From Bagarius yarrelli (lineage: Eukaryota; Chordata; Actinopteri; Siluriformes; Sisoridae): a DNA stretch of 64,000 bases. This document shows, in pieces, positions 44,221-56,900 of the stretch (position 1 is its first letter; each line of letters begins with the position of its first letter). The notes under the pieces were generated by a model, which worked only from the letters and a program-made list of their open reading frames with translations, was not told the DNA's origin and did no database searches. The stretch covers positions 327,546 through 391,545 of the forward strand of contig VCAZ01000196.1 in assembly GCA_005784505.1 (NCBI GenBank), given 5' to 3'. Position numbers and translations under genes: made by a program.

Positions 44221-45540
44221 GTACGATTCAACATATTTTCATATTTTTTATGTCTTTGTTTACTTTGAAAGGCATGGTTGTTCACATGTGCAACAATTTA
44301 CCTACAATTTCTGTGAAATCGTATGTTTTCACAGCGTTGACCTTGGCATATTTGAAAAGCCACACCCTGATTTTTAGTGCCATTTCTTATAGTGAATTTC
44401 TTTAGGCCTCTGGATCTAGGCAGTGCATTCCATATCTGCATTTTTTATTGTCAAATTACAAAGGTTTTTATTTTTTTTTTCTTTTTGTGCTATGACCTTG
44501 TCTGAGTACATTGCACTGCATTGCACCACTGATGCTATTTGGGCAGTATTTGTTCATAAACAGTGAACATTTGTTTGATAAAATGATCTTGCTTTGCATG
44601 TTATGTGCAGTGATATATATGTAGTCTTTTTGAATTGAACACTGAACAAAAAATAATCAAACATGCATTTGTTAATTATAATGTGTTTCTGTCATATAAT
44701 AATGCATGTAATGCAAGGTTTTATGTTTTGTAAAGGTTTTAATTGGTTTTAATCTGGTCATAATCTTACAGACCAATGTTTCTATTAGATCTGAGGTATA
44801 TTATATATTTTTGGGTAGTTTGCAAAATTTTTAAATAATTTTCATCAGTACATTGCCTATTGAGCCAAAACTAGATTTAAAAAAAAATCTTGCCAAAAAT
44901 GTTGGCAAGTTGAATTATGTAAACTTATTTTGCAGTATTTTTGTAGTTATTTCCTTAAAAAATGGCTACTTTGCAAGTAAACTGCTACTTGTATACATTT
45001 TGCATACTTTTAGTGATCTGTTTCACAGTACTGGATAGGTGTAGCTCAGTGATTAAGGTTGTTGAACTGTTGGTCAGAAGATTTTTAGATCAGTTTTAAG
45101 GACCACCAAGCTGCCACTGCTGCTCCCTTTCTGAGTAAGGCCCTCAATCCTCAGTTCAAGAAAATGAGATGAATAAATAGGGTCTGCTAGGAGTGTGATG
45201 AGATCTGACTGGTCTCGTGAGAATTTATAAGAGGCCTTGTCACATTTAATTGTTTGTGAGGCAACATTGGCTGCATTAACACTGCAGGTCTTAATAATCA
45301 ATTCCGATTTGGTGACTATATCTGGGTTTTTTTGTTTTTTTTTGTTTTGTTTTTTTTTTTTAAACAGTTCAACAGCTGTTGGTGTATTGATATCTAAGCA
45401 GAAGTTGCTACAACTGCTGCCATACAAATTAATAACGGACGTGGCAAAACATTTTGTTTATATGTTGTTAATTACTGCATATTATTTATTTAAATAGAAG
45501 TTCAATTTCATAAAGTCCATGTTGATTTCGAAATGCATTT

Positions 45541-45586
<46 letters not shown>

Positions 45587-48500
45587 AATATATATAGTCT
45601 TGTTCTTGTGAACTTAGGCTTGTGTCTCGTCTCGTGGGATAAGTGTCTCGTTACACCCCTAGTGTCTGCCAAACGCTAAAAATATAATGAAATGTATGCA
45701 ATTCCAATATAGAGAATTTATAGATGCTTGTTGTTTATATAAATAAGGAATTTTTTCCTGAATCGTGTCCAGGTAAGTCTGCAAAGTCAGTTAAATATTA
45801 ATTATCAGTTTGTTTAGTTAAATAGCATGTGTGATTGTAAATCAGTTTCATCATGTGCATTGGAGAGGCAAAATAAGACACACCCTAAAAGTTAATGTTT
45901 TTGCAGGTGGTGGCCACAGGCAATTTCTCTCCTTGTGCTTTCTTAATTTGCGTTTAGGCTTGTTTTTTCTTTGGGTCCCTTTCACTTCTTGTACATGATG
46001 CTGTATCTGTAACCCAATCAAATTTCACAGGCAGTCCAGTTTCTTTAGGATGGCACATACACAGGTTGTAAATGTGTTTGGTGTGTGTCCCGGCACAGTT
46101 TTTCAAAAGTTTAACATTAGGACAGCTGGGCAGGGCTCCCTTGTGTGAAAAGGAACAGCTAGAGCACTGCCAGTGCTGTACAAAATGACCTCCTGCAGGC
46201 AACCATGACCAGATAAATGACTCTTTGACTGGCAGTCATACTAGCCAATTGAGTGTGCACAGTTATGTGTGGCCAATCAGCATGTTGGTCATGTGCGTGT
46301 AATGCCCATGAAAAAAAAAAGAAAGCACAATGGAGCGGGATTATGCCTTCTTCAGAGTCAGAGGGATCATTTGGACGATTATTACCCTAAAAAAACAGCA
46401 TGTCTGTAATATGGGATTATTTTGGCTTCAAAGTAACAGACATTGAACAAAAAAAATAATTTGCAAGAGAAAAAAAATTTATAAAGATGGCTGTTTGAGG
46501 AGTGTGTTGCTAAAAAGTTGTTCGAAAGTACTGCCGACACTATCTAATAGCAAACAACAAAGTACAATTTCAGACTTGTTTGCAGCTGTTACAGCATATA
46601 AAAAGACGTTACAAAAGCACCCAAAAATCAGTAACGTCATATCCCACTATCTCGCCAAAGACATAGTGCCTTTTAATGCAGTGACAAAAGATATAAAATT
46701 CTCTCTGGTGTATATTTTAGCCGCATTGCAATCCCACAGCTTTACATTGAATATAGAAAAAGTTGAGGCGGAATATTATGCTGTAACAGACCTGTGGTTT
46801 AGCCAGATGTCCAAACCGTATTGAGTGCACAGGTTTAGCGCTCTTTAGAAATCGTTACTGCATAGTAGGTCTGAACGATTATTCGAAATACAATCGCGAT
46901 TTAAAGCGCTGCAATTAGCTAATTGCAAAGGCTGCGATATGAATGCGATATAAAATGTCCCAGAGCAAATATATGACTGACCTCTTTAAGTGACAGTCAT
47001 ACCAGCCAATTGAGTGTGCTGGAATATTACGCTATAACAGACCTGTGGTTTAGCCAGACGATCAAACCGTATCTTAGTTTTATTGTGCGCTATATTTGTG
47101 TTGCCTTCAAGCTAAAGACTCGTGCAGAACTACTAATGACTAGTCTACCTACCTTATCAAAAAACTAATAATAATAAATGCTGGGATAATTTAATATATT
47201 TTCTTTTTTAAACTAAAATGCATTCATGCAGTACTGACTGCATAATAGCAGCAAGAAACTAACCATCCATTTGGTAGAAAGGCAAACTGCACCTGCTTGA
47301 CTACAAGGAATTAAGGAATCTACAAAGTATGTTCTGTACACTATTAAAAAGACTCGCAAAATTGCAATTGCAATATCTGTCAAAACAATCACAATTAGAT
47401 ATTTTCTAATTTCTTAAATTTGCACAGCCCTACTGCGTGGTGTGACGATTCAATCAATATTCAGCTTTGAGTTGTTCTTTTGAGTTGTTTTTGGCCCATA
47501 TGTATGCTTTACTTGTACCTGGTTATTAATTGGCCTGTGCATTTGTCCTAAGAAACTACTATATTATTTTATACAATAATAAGTAGTTATTACCAAGCAT
47601 TTTCTGTGTCAGTTTCAGCCCAGAATTTTCTCGGCAGTGCATCCCTAGATAAATGTACAAAGAAATGTCTTTAGGGTGATATAAGACAACAGTGTGTAAT
47701 TATCTTGCTTATTAATATACAGTTACTTTTAGGGAGACCAGGCAGATATTGTGTGTGTAAATAAATAACAAAATCTTCTTCACTTCTCCACATTTACAGT
47801 GTAACAGGTCTAGTCCTGACAGTTATTTTTTCAATACAATAATTAGTTGACTTGTGTATATAGTATGAGTTCTCCACAAAAGAAAATGCAGTACACCTTT
47901 CTTGTTATATAAATGCAATCATTACATCACCAAACATCCACTTGAGCATCACAAAATGGCTCTTGCTTTCTGTTTCACAGCACATATGAGTTAAAGAGAA
48001 TTACATAAAAGGTGCATGAAACTACAGGAAGAAAAACAGGAAGTATGTTCAAGGGCAGTAGTTCATTTAGCTGTTTTTAATTGGTCCTTTCCCAGATAGC
48101 AACTAGGCAGCCACTCAGTTTAAATGAATTAAGCCCTCCCCTTCTGATGTCATACACCATATAAGGATAGTCTGGCTCTCTTGGCTGCTTTGTCAGCAGC
48201 TGCAGTTCTTGTTGTGGGTCCCTATACCCGTAGTATTTTTATGGTTAAAATTTAAACAGTTAACAATACTAGTTAATGATATTTAAAGAACCATGCAGCA
48301 TTATAATAAAAATATTATTATTATTATTATTATAACCTATTACTCATAAATGACTACATATAACTGCATCATCTCCATGTTGCTATTTTTAGTTTTGGTA
48401 GCAACAATTTTGCCAGCAATATGCAGATAATTTTGTTCCTACATTGTGATTGCTTGTGTGTGGGGGCACTATTAAAATTGCTCTGTTAATTAGGGCCTGA

Positions 48501-50074
48501 TCACTGTGGAGCACAAGTGTCATTTAACCTAACTGAATATTGAATATATGAAAGTTAATGCATTTTTTTTTTCCATGGCAGAGTTTTATAAACATGTAGT
48601 TTCAAACAATTTTTCTGAATTTTTAGCCAGCAAGTTTTCAACCTGCAGAATTCAGAACATCAAATTCAATATTTAAAAATTTAAACTTCAGAATTCAGAC
48701 CTTACAGAAAGTAGATCAGAAGTTATCCACAAGGAAGAAAAGATATCTGTACTGTTGAACAAAGCATTTTGCCATTCACTAGGAGAAAAGTGATCTTTAA
48801 AGATTTATGGTTTATTTTTGTTAGGTTTGGTCCCAGCATCTCTGGGGTTTGTTTTTAAAATATATTTGGTATGATTGTCATTGTGTCCGTACCATATATG
48901 TAATCTGTCTTTTAAGTTGAGGAACAGTGACGTAACTACAGTGCTGTAATTATCTATTGGTAGAGCTTTTTAATCATATGAGGTTCACATTTTTTTTCCT
49001 AATTTTTCAACAAAAAGGTTTGTGCTTTTACCCATATCAGTGTGTTATATGTAAATGGTTCTTAATTTTGTTCTCCTTAATAAAACACCTTGGTGCTTTT
49101 ATTTTAAAACTTTTAATACTGGGTCTGTGATGCTTAATGTAAAGTTAATTTATAAATGATTTTCACATATTCCTCCTGTATTTACCACTTTGAATTATTG
49201 TTGCTCACGATTTGCTGTTTTTATAAAGCCATCGGTTGGCTGTGAACCCAGGTGCAAGGGCCCTTTTCAAAGTTGCTTGCAGCTTTAATTATTAGTGCTC
49301 AAACGGCAGTGTGACAATTCCATCATTATTTCGCTCTGAGTGTGTGTTTTAGTGAGTTGCTTTTGGCCCATACGTACTGTTTAATAATGTATCATGTACC
49401 TGGTTATTTTTTGGCATGTGCTTTTGTTGAACAAACCTACTAATTATTTCATACAATAATAATTAATACAAAGCATTTTTTTATGTTTTAGTTTTAGCCC
49501 AGAATTTTTACAAAGGTGCATTCAACAATGCTTTTTGCAGCTTTAATTATTATGGCCCAAACACCAGTGTAGGAAGGCACTATTGGAATTGCTCTGTTTT
49601 TATTATTATAATTTTTTTTAATTATTGTTGTTTTTGGTGCAATTCCAGTCTTATGGATGTGACATTTGCAGTAAAAATTTGAAACTAGTGCTGGGCGGTA
49701 TAACTTTTCAAACCGAATACTGTATTTTTATGACAAACATTTTTTACATGAATTTTCAGTATACTGCAAGCCCAGTGTATGGACTCCCATATTTGAAAAT
49801 AAAATAAAGTAAATCATGTTCCAAGTTTTTTTTTTATGCTGTATTGACGCTTTGTTTTGCATGTAACTGGAACACTTTGCTGTGCACTGCATGTTAAGTA
49901 TCCTTCCGCAGATGCTCTCATCACCTCTAGCTCTGCCTTTATCATTCCATACTTTTTTTCCAGGTTAAAGTAATGTTAGTTAAAGTGAGGATCAACTACT
50001 GTTTCAATGCAGTACAGGGGGTTAGAGATGTGTTTAAAAGGGTGGCTAAAAAATAACATTATTAGTTTTTCTTC

Positions 50075-50131
<57 letters not shown>

Positions 50132-50884
50132 CATGGTCTTTTTCTGCTTATTTTCTGAGCAGATGCTTCAGTACTGTGATCAAGGATCAAGGTCATTGGA
50201 TGCCCATCTATCCACTATTGATGTTGATTATGGTTGTAATGAAAAGTCTATAATATGCTTTGATTAAAAATTTCCATTGTTAGTGCAAAAAACCCACCAA
50301 ATTTACTTTGATTAAAAACAGCTCTGTTCAGGAGATTGACAGTTATTTTGTGTTCGAAATAATCGCACCAGCTGTCACTTTCTCATTATGCTGGTTGGTT
50401 ATGGTCTTCTAGCCCATTCCAGCCTTGTGTAGTTCTACAATCTTGTCCCAGACATCCTTGGACAGCTTTTTGGTCTTTGTTATAGTGGTAAGTCGATTGA
50501 TTTATTTGCTTCTGTCAACAAATGTCTTTTTATACAGGTAACAAACTGAGATTAGGAGCACTCCCTTTAATAGAGTAGTCCTAATCTAAGATTGCTTCCT
50601 ACATAAAAGACCACCTGGAGCCAGAATTCCTATTGATTAAGATCAGGTCAAATGTTTTTATTATTCTGTCTCTCACTAAATAAACCTACAATTAAATTTA
50701 TAGACTGATCATTTCTTTGTCAGTGAGAAATGTATTTTATTTATTTTTTTACCAGTTTTTTCCAAACAGCAGACCAAATTCCTTTTTTTGGCCTGACTTG
50801 ATCCAAAGAAGTCAAGTTAAGATGGAAGCTGCCTATTCTGGCAACACTGCTCGGGACAGGTCTACATCAGCACCTGCGTAAAGT

Positions 50885-50918
<34 letters not shown>

Positions 50919-53900
50919 CCAAAACACATAACGTGGCAGAAAATAGTCTTAATCGTTTGTGCTGTGAATTTTTTTTTTTTTGTGCTGCTTTGGTTTGTTA
51001 GATATAAAACATTTATTTAAAGGTAATTCTCTGGTCACTCAGCCCCCCACACGTCTTAAGTTTATCGGAAATGGACTCATCTGAATGGACTGAATCATTT
51101 GTGCCGATGAAAGTTTTGTTTGTGCTGCTTTCAATTTTAAAATGGTAAACATATTTTAGGCGATGATGTCACCTCCCCCCCGCTTCAAACAATCGTTTGT
51201 GCTTCGTTTCTGCCAATTTAACATTTTTTATGTTCCTAACGTATTCACTTTCTTACCAAATTGTAATAGTAATGTTTAATAGAAAAACAGCTCAATTATC
51301 CAAATGTTGGCATACTGGCGGCCTCTTTTTCTGTAACTTTCTCTCACTTAATGTTTTTTTCTTTGTGAAGTGCAAGTTGTAACTTTATATATCTGACACA
51401 TTTGTGAAAATTAAGTTAGTAGAGTTATTACAAGTTAATACAGTTACAAACTCAAATTTCTGGCCAATGTAAATACAATGTTTCAACAGTGTCAGTTCAC
51501 AATATTATTACAGTAGTTACCCTTAAAAAATTAACCATGATTACTTTAGCTAAATCATGGTAACCATAAATTAACCATGGTTTTTGCTAACCATAGTTTA
51601 ACCATGCTATTTGTAGTAAAAAAAATCGTAATATATGTCAAGTAACGATAATAATAAAAATACTTTGTTACTACTCTTTTACTATAAACAAACGAAAGCA
51701 CAAAAAATTGAGTCTATTTTGGTTGAATTTAAAGCATGTGGGGGGGGGCTGAGTGACTGGACAATGACCTTTAAATAAATATTTTGCATTTTACAAACGA
51801 AAGCAGCTCAAACGAAGCACAAACAATTAAAACAATTTCTGCCATGTTTTGAATAGGGGGCCACCTACATGCAGGTTACATCAGCAGCTATTAGACTCTC
51901 TTGTGCTTATTCTCTTGTGCTCTACAATCTAATGATAACACAATTTTAAAAAAGTATATATTTTAACGCTGTATTATAAACTAAGTTAGTCTCGAAGGTT
52001 ACAGAGGACTAGCATTTAACGTCATTTGTAACGCCATAATGTCGTTTATTTTCAGAACCAGAAAACTTGATCCCTTAAGGGAAATTATGTTGATAGGTGA
52101 ACTGTATTTGTAGTGTTAAGAGAATGCTATGGGCGTGTTTTTTTTTTTTTTTTTTTTTCCGTTTTTTTTTTTCTTTCTTTTTTTTTTTTTTTTAATTATT
52201 TTTTATAAAATCCTCCCCTAGATGTTGCCACCATAAATCAGTATTTTTGGTACCAAGATATGCTGATGGAAAATGATGGAAGAGATGTGATTGAATAAAA
52301 ATATATATATATATTATAGCTGTATAGCTCCCTTCTACAACTCAAGATTACACAATTAAGTAGAACATACCTGTGGGCTGACATCACTATATAAAAACTT
52401 GGTTCCTCTACATTTTTTTTTTTAATACTGAAAGGTGAAATCTTTGTGCGTGTGGTAGGCAAAGTTAAATTAAAGCAAATAAAAGCGTTTTGTTGTGAGA
52501 AAGATATCCATATATAATAAATTTTATAAACAATACTATCTAGCTTCTGCTAACTGTTGTATGTTTATTTACGAGATAGGAGTAACAGTGGATGACAGGA
52601 CAGGAAAACGTAGTTGTACAGAATGGCTTAATGCATTGGACACAAGTTTTAATTACTCAATAGATAACAAAATGTACAAGTATACATTTATACAAGTATA
52701 ACTGCATCAGTCTCTCTCTCTCACACACACACACACAGGAATCACTTCACACTATAAAACTGTATTTGATGTGCATACAGTTGTAAACTTATTTATCAAA
52801 CAGCCTTAGACATCTAAAAAGATGGGGTTGAACACGAAGTTTTTTCTACAGTGAGATTTTAATTTATGTGAATATTATTCTTAGCCAATTCTTAAATCAT
52901 AAACCACTGCTATCAGTTGATTGATACAAATGTCTTATTTTTATTCAGAAATCCACAAATGTTACTTTTAGTTGCTTTGTTTAAAGGGAACTCTTGCCCT
53001 TTTTCACAAATATAACTAACTGACGTTTTAACGTATCACAGCAATGGACTGACGCAGCAGCAGCCATTGCAGTTTCTAGGTATTATATGTCTCTGGGAAA
53101 AATAATTAGCCAATATGGCACTGAAAATCGAAATCTCCGTAGATACGCAACACAAGCCTTTCCTTCTGTTTAAAGCCATTAATATTTGAATCGCATTTCG
53201 TCACAGTAAAAAAAAACCAAGTCCCTGCCAGATATCCACTCTAGGGATATTTACTTTTTCTCACCTTACACTGCTGCCAGGATAGAAGCGTACAAGAACT
53301 TTTTTCACATTTTGCCACCGTACAACCACAAACTTAAATGTTTTTTATTGAGATTTTATGTATTGGACCAACACAAAGTAGCACAAAATGGCTATTTGTA
53401 TTCAGGTCTTTCAGTTTAGGTGGATGACCATGTCCTGGTAGGTTTGCAGTTGTGGCAAACTTCTCCCATTTATTGAACAGTGCTCCTTGTGATGTTCAAA
53501 GCTTGTGATATATGATAACCTAACCCTAAACTTCTCCACAACTTTATCCCTAACCTGTCTGGTGAGCTCTTTGGTCTTTATGATGCTGTTTGTTCACTAG
53601 TGTTCTCTAACAAATCACTAAGGCCTTTACAGAACAGGTGTATTTATACTGGGCCTAAATTACACGCAGGTGGACTCTATTAACTAATTAAGTGACTTTT
53701 AAAGGCAATTTTGATTTCATTTATGGGTATCAGAGTGCAGGGAGCTAAATACAAATGCACGCCACACTTTTCATATTTAAAATTTTGGAAACCATACATC
53801 ATTTTTGTTCTACTTCTCAATTATGAGCTACTTTGTGTTGGTCTTCCACATAAAATATATGTTAGTTTGTGGTTGTAAGGTGACAAAATGTGAAAGTTTA

Positions 53901-56900
53901 CTGTAAATGTCTAAACTGAGAAGATTTTTGCACAAAATGAGCTCTTTAAATTTGATACCTGCTGCAGGTCTCAAAATAGTTGGGACAGGGGCATGGTTAC
54001 GATGGTATAGCATCGCCACTTTTCGAAACAGTTTGAAGACGCCTAAGCAATAATATTAGAAATTTCTGGAGAGTTGGTGTTGGAATTTGGTCCCATTTTT
54101 AACCAATACAGGTTTACAGCTTCTACTTGCTGTTTTAAAAAGCTGGAAGATGTGTGAAATACACAAGGCTTTCCCTGAAATAGATGATGTCTATTTCAGA
54201 AAAGCATATGTTGCTCTGAAACCTTTATGTACCTTTCAGCATTTATAGTGCCTTCCGAAACATGCACACTGCCCATACCGTATGCACCTATGCACCCTCA
54301 TACCATTTAGAGATACTGGCTTTTAAACTGACGGCTGAAAAAATTCTGGAAGGTCTCCCTCCTCTTTAGCCTGTGGACACCGTCCGTGATTTCCAACAAA
54401 AATGTCAAATTTGACTGACACACTTTTTCACTTTGAATAAGTCCATTTCGAATGAGCCTTGGCCCACAGGACTTCTGGTCCATGTTTACATATGGCTTCC
54501 TTTTTTTAATGATGTAACTTGCAGATGGCATGGCAGTTTGTGTTTATGAAGTACTATTAAGTTAAGTATTCTTGGCCCCATTTAGTGATATCAATCACAG
54601 AATCATGCTGATGAGTGATCCAGTGTTGTCTGAGGGCCTAAAACTATGGGCATCCAACAAAGGTTTTCTGCCTTGTTCCTCATGTACAGAGAGTTCTTTG
54701 GTTTCTCTGAATCTTTTGATGTTCTCACATCATATTTATCTCTGTTACTATATATGAGTATTTTAGAATTCAGAAAAGCAATTCATTTTTGAAACATTTT
54801 GGACTTTATTTTTTAAGGAATGAAAACTGGAATTAAACTAAATTGAATTTAATTGCTCTAATTAGAACCAAGTATTTAAAATTGGCCAGGGAAAACAAAC
54901 GATCCATTAATAAAAAGGAATATTTAGGCCAGACATTAAATATGACTGGTATTATTAGATTAAAAACTGAAAAAGTGTTACAGTTCATTGTGGTGCCAAA
55001 GATCTATAAAACAGATTTTTAATAAAATCTGAATATTTAAAAAAAAAAAAATTATAAATTATCTTAATTTTCCCTATGATCCTAAATTAAGTTACGTCAC
55101 GCTCTGGGACATTTACACAAATATCGAAAAAAGATCCAGTGTTTTATTTTTACATCTTGTCCATCATTTCTGAAATAACAAAACATAATACACTTTTTTT
55201 AATGCAGAAAAATAGTGATTTATCAAGGCAAGCTCAAAGCTCAGATCAGCACTGGTGCCCCCCAGGGATGTGTTCTTTCTCCTCCGCTCTTCTCCCTTTA
55301 CACCAACGACTGCACCTCTAAAGACCCCTCTGTCAAACTTCTGAAGTTTCAGAAAATCAGACATCAGAAGACTACAGGGGACGGTTTGTAAAAAGGCTCC
55401 AAAATTACTCTGGATCCCTCACATCCAAGCCATGATCTTTTTTAACTTTTGCTGTCTGGCCAATGCTACAGAGCACCAAGAAAAAAAAAAGGTACAAGAA
55501 AAGGTTTCTTCCTCCAGGCAATCTGCCTCATGAACACTTAAATGCTCTGCCCATTGTTTAAAAAAAATATATGCACTGCAATACCATTGTTACTACCTGA
55601 AACTTTTGTGTGCAGTAACCAAGTATTTTTTTTATATAAAAATATGCAATAACCTTTTATTTATTTTTTATTTACTCTTTCTTTTTTTATTACTATCTTA
55701 CTTAAAAATGTGCAACTCGAAACTTTTGTCAACAAAACAAATTTCTTGTAAGTGCAAACCTACTTGCACTGTGGTGTAAATGTAAGCCAAATGTGCTTGA
55801 TTAACCGCATGCATGTAACACAGAACAGATCGGTTTTAAATGTTTTTTTTTTGTCACGCCTGTAACGCTTGCATATTTTCCTCATTTAAAATTGAAAAAC
55901 TTGTGTATAGACGGAAATTGGAAATCGGAAATGTCTGAACTCCATGGTTAGGGCTTTAGGAAAATATAAACATATTTTCCATAAATTAATATATACTTTC
56001 TAATAATTTGTTTTACTTTTTTACTGCAAATAAAAAACTAACTCCTACTATTTTTGCCACTTTGAATGCATTTGCTGTTTTCTTAAAGCCATCCGGTGTC
56101 AGTGAGCCTGGGTGCGAGGGTCCTTTCGATGCTGCTTTAATTCTTCTTAGTATAATTCTTCAAAATTAATCACATTTTTGAGGGCTTACAAATTCCTGAA
56201 AACTCTTTAAACTTTGCACAGTCATTGGAATTGGTAAAAATGTACGCCTTATGTTTTAGAAGTGGATGTTTCATGTACATGTTGGCGCAAACTTGTTTTT
56301 CCATATTTTAACAACTCTCTTGAAAAAGACTGTAAAAGTGCTTTTTAATTTTTTTTTGTTTTTATTTTTTTATTTCATTTTATAACAATGTTAATTACAG
56401 ACACAATGTTATTAGAATTAGTTAATCAGATGGCAGGTAAGACACTAGCTATTTTTGTTTATTATATGACTTGTAGAAAAAGGTAATAAACCAGTTGTGG
56501 ATAATCTAGCCTATTAACATTTTTAAAGGTTCTATGCATTAATAGCATTGCATCCATTTTTATTTAGACTAAACAATTGAAATTAAGTTTTACTTGGCTA
56601 TAACATTTCATGTGTTTTAAAATTATTTAAAAGCTTGTTTTTATATTTTTTGTGGTTTATAGAATTAAGTAAAGCTTTTCTGTTCTGACTTTAGGTAGTA
56701 ATTTATTTTGGTTTTATTTAATTGGTTGAAAAATTCCATGCCACTTAGGTTAGAAGTCATGGCAGCCATCTTGGATTTCTCTTATAACTACAGTAATGCA
56801 GCAGTATATGTCTGATTAAAGCTATATTCTTCTTTATTTCATACTAGAGGCCATAGTCTGTGATTTTAATGTTTTTTTTTTTGTTTTTTTGTTTTTTTAA

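Noticed and set aside
44162..44377. 71-residue frame starting at the chd2 ATG and running past 44220
   Set aside because: The CHD2-like sequence stops exactly at the GTACGA donor; the rest is intron read-through.
50007..50267. 86-residue open frame with a poly-Phe run
   Set aside because: Produced by the T52 tract; not coding.
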